Origin: Bryobacterales bacterium
GTDB taxonomy: Bacteria > Acidobacteriota > Terriglobia > Bryobacterales > Bryobacteraceae
DNA length: 14,035 bases
Assembly: GCA_003132865.1 (NCBI GenBank)
Contig: PKYZ01000194.1
Span: forward strand, 21,811-35,845
Reading direction: 5' to 3'
Shown here: positions 13,414-14,035 of the stretch, one piece after another
How positions within the stretch are numbered: the first letter of the stretch is position 1
Layout: each line of letters starts with the position of its first letter
Position numbers and translations under genes: made by a program
Notes under the pieces: generated by a model
The model's database searches: none
What the model was told of the DNA's origin: nothing
Seen by the model: the letters and a program-made list of their open reading frames with translations, nothing else

Positions 13414-13443
13414 GGCCGCGCGGCCAGCGCCCTCTCTAGGCGC
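13414..13443 (-). terminator. Palindromes between hicA and AIPR genes
   Basis: On the minus strand, GCGCC (13443-13439) pairs with GGCGC (13431-13427), then GGCCGCGCGGCC (13425-13414) is a perfect 12-bp palindrome followed by TTTCATTT. This could end hicBA transcription. The 68-nt gap must also hold any separate AIPR promoter; a TATAGT on the minus strand lies inside the first AIPR codons. Confidence 0.35.
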
Positions 13444-13466
13444 TTTCCGGTGGGCGATTTGGAAGA

Positions 13467-13679
13467 CTAAAGGTCTTCAGGCTGCAACCCGGTTTTCTTG
13501 GCTATTTGCGCTACAAGTCCTGGACCGACTTCGTCGCCGTCATGGAATGCGAACGTATAGTTGGGCCAGCCCGGCCGCGTAAGGCGACGATGAGAACCGC
13601 TCTGCCAAGCTACGCTCCATCCGATTCGAAGCAACGCCGCCAGCAGCAGCCTTGCCTTGACCGAGCGCCAGCGGCTCAT
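13467..13679 (-). CDS. hicA: HicA family mRNA interferase toxin
   Basis: 70 residues, normal for HicA. The sequence follows the family: MSRWRSVKARLLLAALLRIG, W, then WQSGSHRRL with the catalytic His30, a short beta-hairpin (YTFAFHDGDE) and the closing helix GLVAQIAKKTGLQPEDL. HicA is a double-stranded-RNA-binding-fold toxin that cuts mRNA and stops growth when its antitoxin is lost. Its ATG overlaps the hicB stop by 4 nt (TGA 13676-13678 on the minus strand), so it is translated after its antitoxin. It is the second gene of a hicB-hicA pair and lies 68 nt upstream of the AIPR gene on the same strand. Confidence 0.9.
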   Translation of the reverse strand: MSRWRSVKARLLLAALLRIGWSVAWQSGSHRRLTRPGWPNYTFAFHDGDEVGPGLVAQIAKKTGLQPEDL

Positions 13680-13897
13680 GCCACCGCGAAGATCCTTGCT
13701 AGAGGGGTGGGAACTTCTTCGCCATGGTCAATGCAGTCGGCGGCCACGCGCAGGGCCAGTGCGCGCACGGCGACGACGGCTGCCTCGCGGGTCGCGCCAT
13801 ACGCCATCACTCCCGGCATGGACTCGATATCTGCCCACCAGCGGCCGTCCTCCTCCTGTCCCAGCGTGATCGGAATCGATTCGACAGTGGTCCTCAT
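13676..13897 (-). CDS. hicB: HicB family antitoxin
   Basis: 73 residues from the ATG at 13897. A TTG at 13906 in frame is possible, but ATG followed by RTTVESIPITLGQEEDGRW fits better. The HicB-like fold is recognisable: IPITLGQEEDGRWWADIES, MPGVMAYGATREAA and the helix VAVRALALRVAADCIDHGE, ending EVPTPLARIF. It binds and blocks HicA; a C-terminal DNA-binding extension, present in some HicB proteins, is absent, so autoregulation would need another route. Overlaps hicA by 4 nt and begins 16 nt after the gene that enters from the right edge, so it may belong to that transcript. No strong Shine-Dalgarno precedes the ATG. Confidence 0.85.
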   Translation of the reverse strand: MRTTVESIPITLGQEEDGRWWADIESMPGVMAYGATREAAVVAVRALALRVAADCIDHGEEVPTPLARIFAVA

Positions 13898-13913
13898 GGA
13901 TATCAAGCGCCGA

Positions 13914-14035
13914 TCAGAACGTATACAGTGGCACGCCTGCTACTACTTCCGCCGGCTCCGCGCCGGCGGCGACCGGTTGCGGCTCGGCGTTGATTGGGCG
14001 GTAGTAGATGCCGGTGTCGCCCAGGTAAACCTCCA
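13914..14035 (-). CDS. C-terminal end of an unidentified protein (cut by window edge)
   Basis: About 39 codons enter from the right edge and stop at 13914-13916, reading EVYLGDTGIYYRPINAEPQP and then a Pro/Ala/Val-rich tail ending VPLYTF. Nearly every codon ends in G or C until the last stretch, which is strong evidence of coding in this genome. I do not recognise the family from this tail. It lies 16 nt before hicB on the same strand and may be co-transcribed with it. Confidence 0.6.
   Translation of the reverse strand, partial: EVYLGDTGIYYRPINAEPQPVAAGAEPAEVVAGVPLYTF

Overview
The window looks like chromosomal DNA of a GC-rich Gram-negative bacterium. The lpxD start at the left edge implies a lipid A outer membrane. 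Secreted proteins with short signal peptides ending in LLAQ or similar, a sigma/anti-sigma/TPR-CHAT operon, a VOC-SpoIIE fusion and Kelch and LamG exoproteins together suggest Acidobacteriota, perhaps the Bryobacterales/Solibacter group. That placement is an inference from style; no database was searched.

Left part (1-4428, all minus strand): the N-terminal 135 codons of lpxD; an 8-bp palindrome; a three-gene TadE/TadE-like/TadG(vWA) set read 3043 to 481 with overlapping or nearly touching genes; then a PPM-type (SpoIIE) phosphatase fused to an N-terminal VOC/glyoxalase-fold domain.

Middle (4429-9068, plus strand): a divergent 99-bp promoter region, then a compact operon made of an ECF-type sigma factor, a HxxxCxxC single-pass anti-sigma factor (4-nt ATGA overlap), and a 1090-residue exported TPR-CHAT protein with an intact His/Cys caspase-like dyad (6-nt gap). 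The layout suggests a signalling unit in which a peptidase outside the cytoplasm and a membrane anti-sigma factor control one sigma factor.

Right-centre (9086-11352, minus strand): a secreted six-repeat Kelch propeller protein and a secreted LamG/concanavalin A-like protein. The two proteins are unrelated, yet each is preceded by the same ~100-nt leader (about 80-85% identical by hand alignment, conserved in distance to the start codon, with a hairpin kept through wobble changes). Between them lie a strong hairpin after the LamG gene and a decayed copy of a HicA toxin C-terminus.

Right (11504-14035): a small defence-type region. It holds a C-terminally shortened HicB-like gene (plus), a convergent 581-residue AIPR abortive-infection protein with an N-terminal nuclease-like QxK motif (minus, visibly lower GC), an intact hicB-hicA toxin-antitoxin pair (minus, 4-nt overlap), and the C-terminal end of an unidentified gene running off the window.

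The most promising items are the sigma/anti-sigma/CHAT operon, the duplicated leader shared by two unrelated exoproteins, and the AIPR gene surrounded by intact and broken HicAB pieces.
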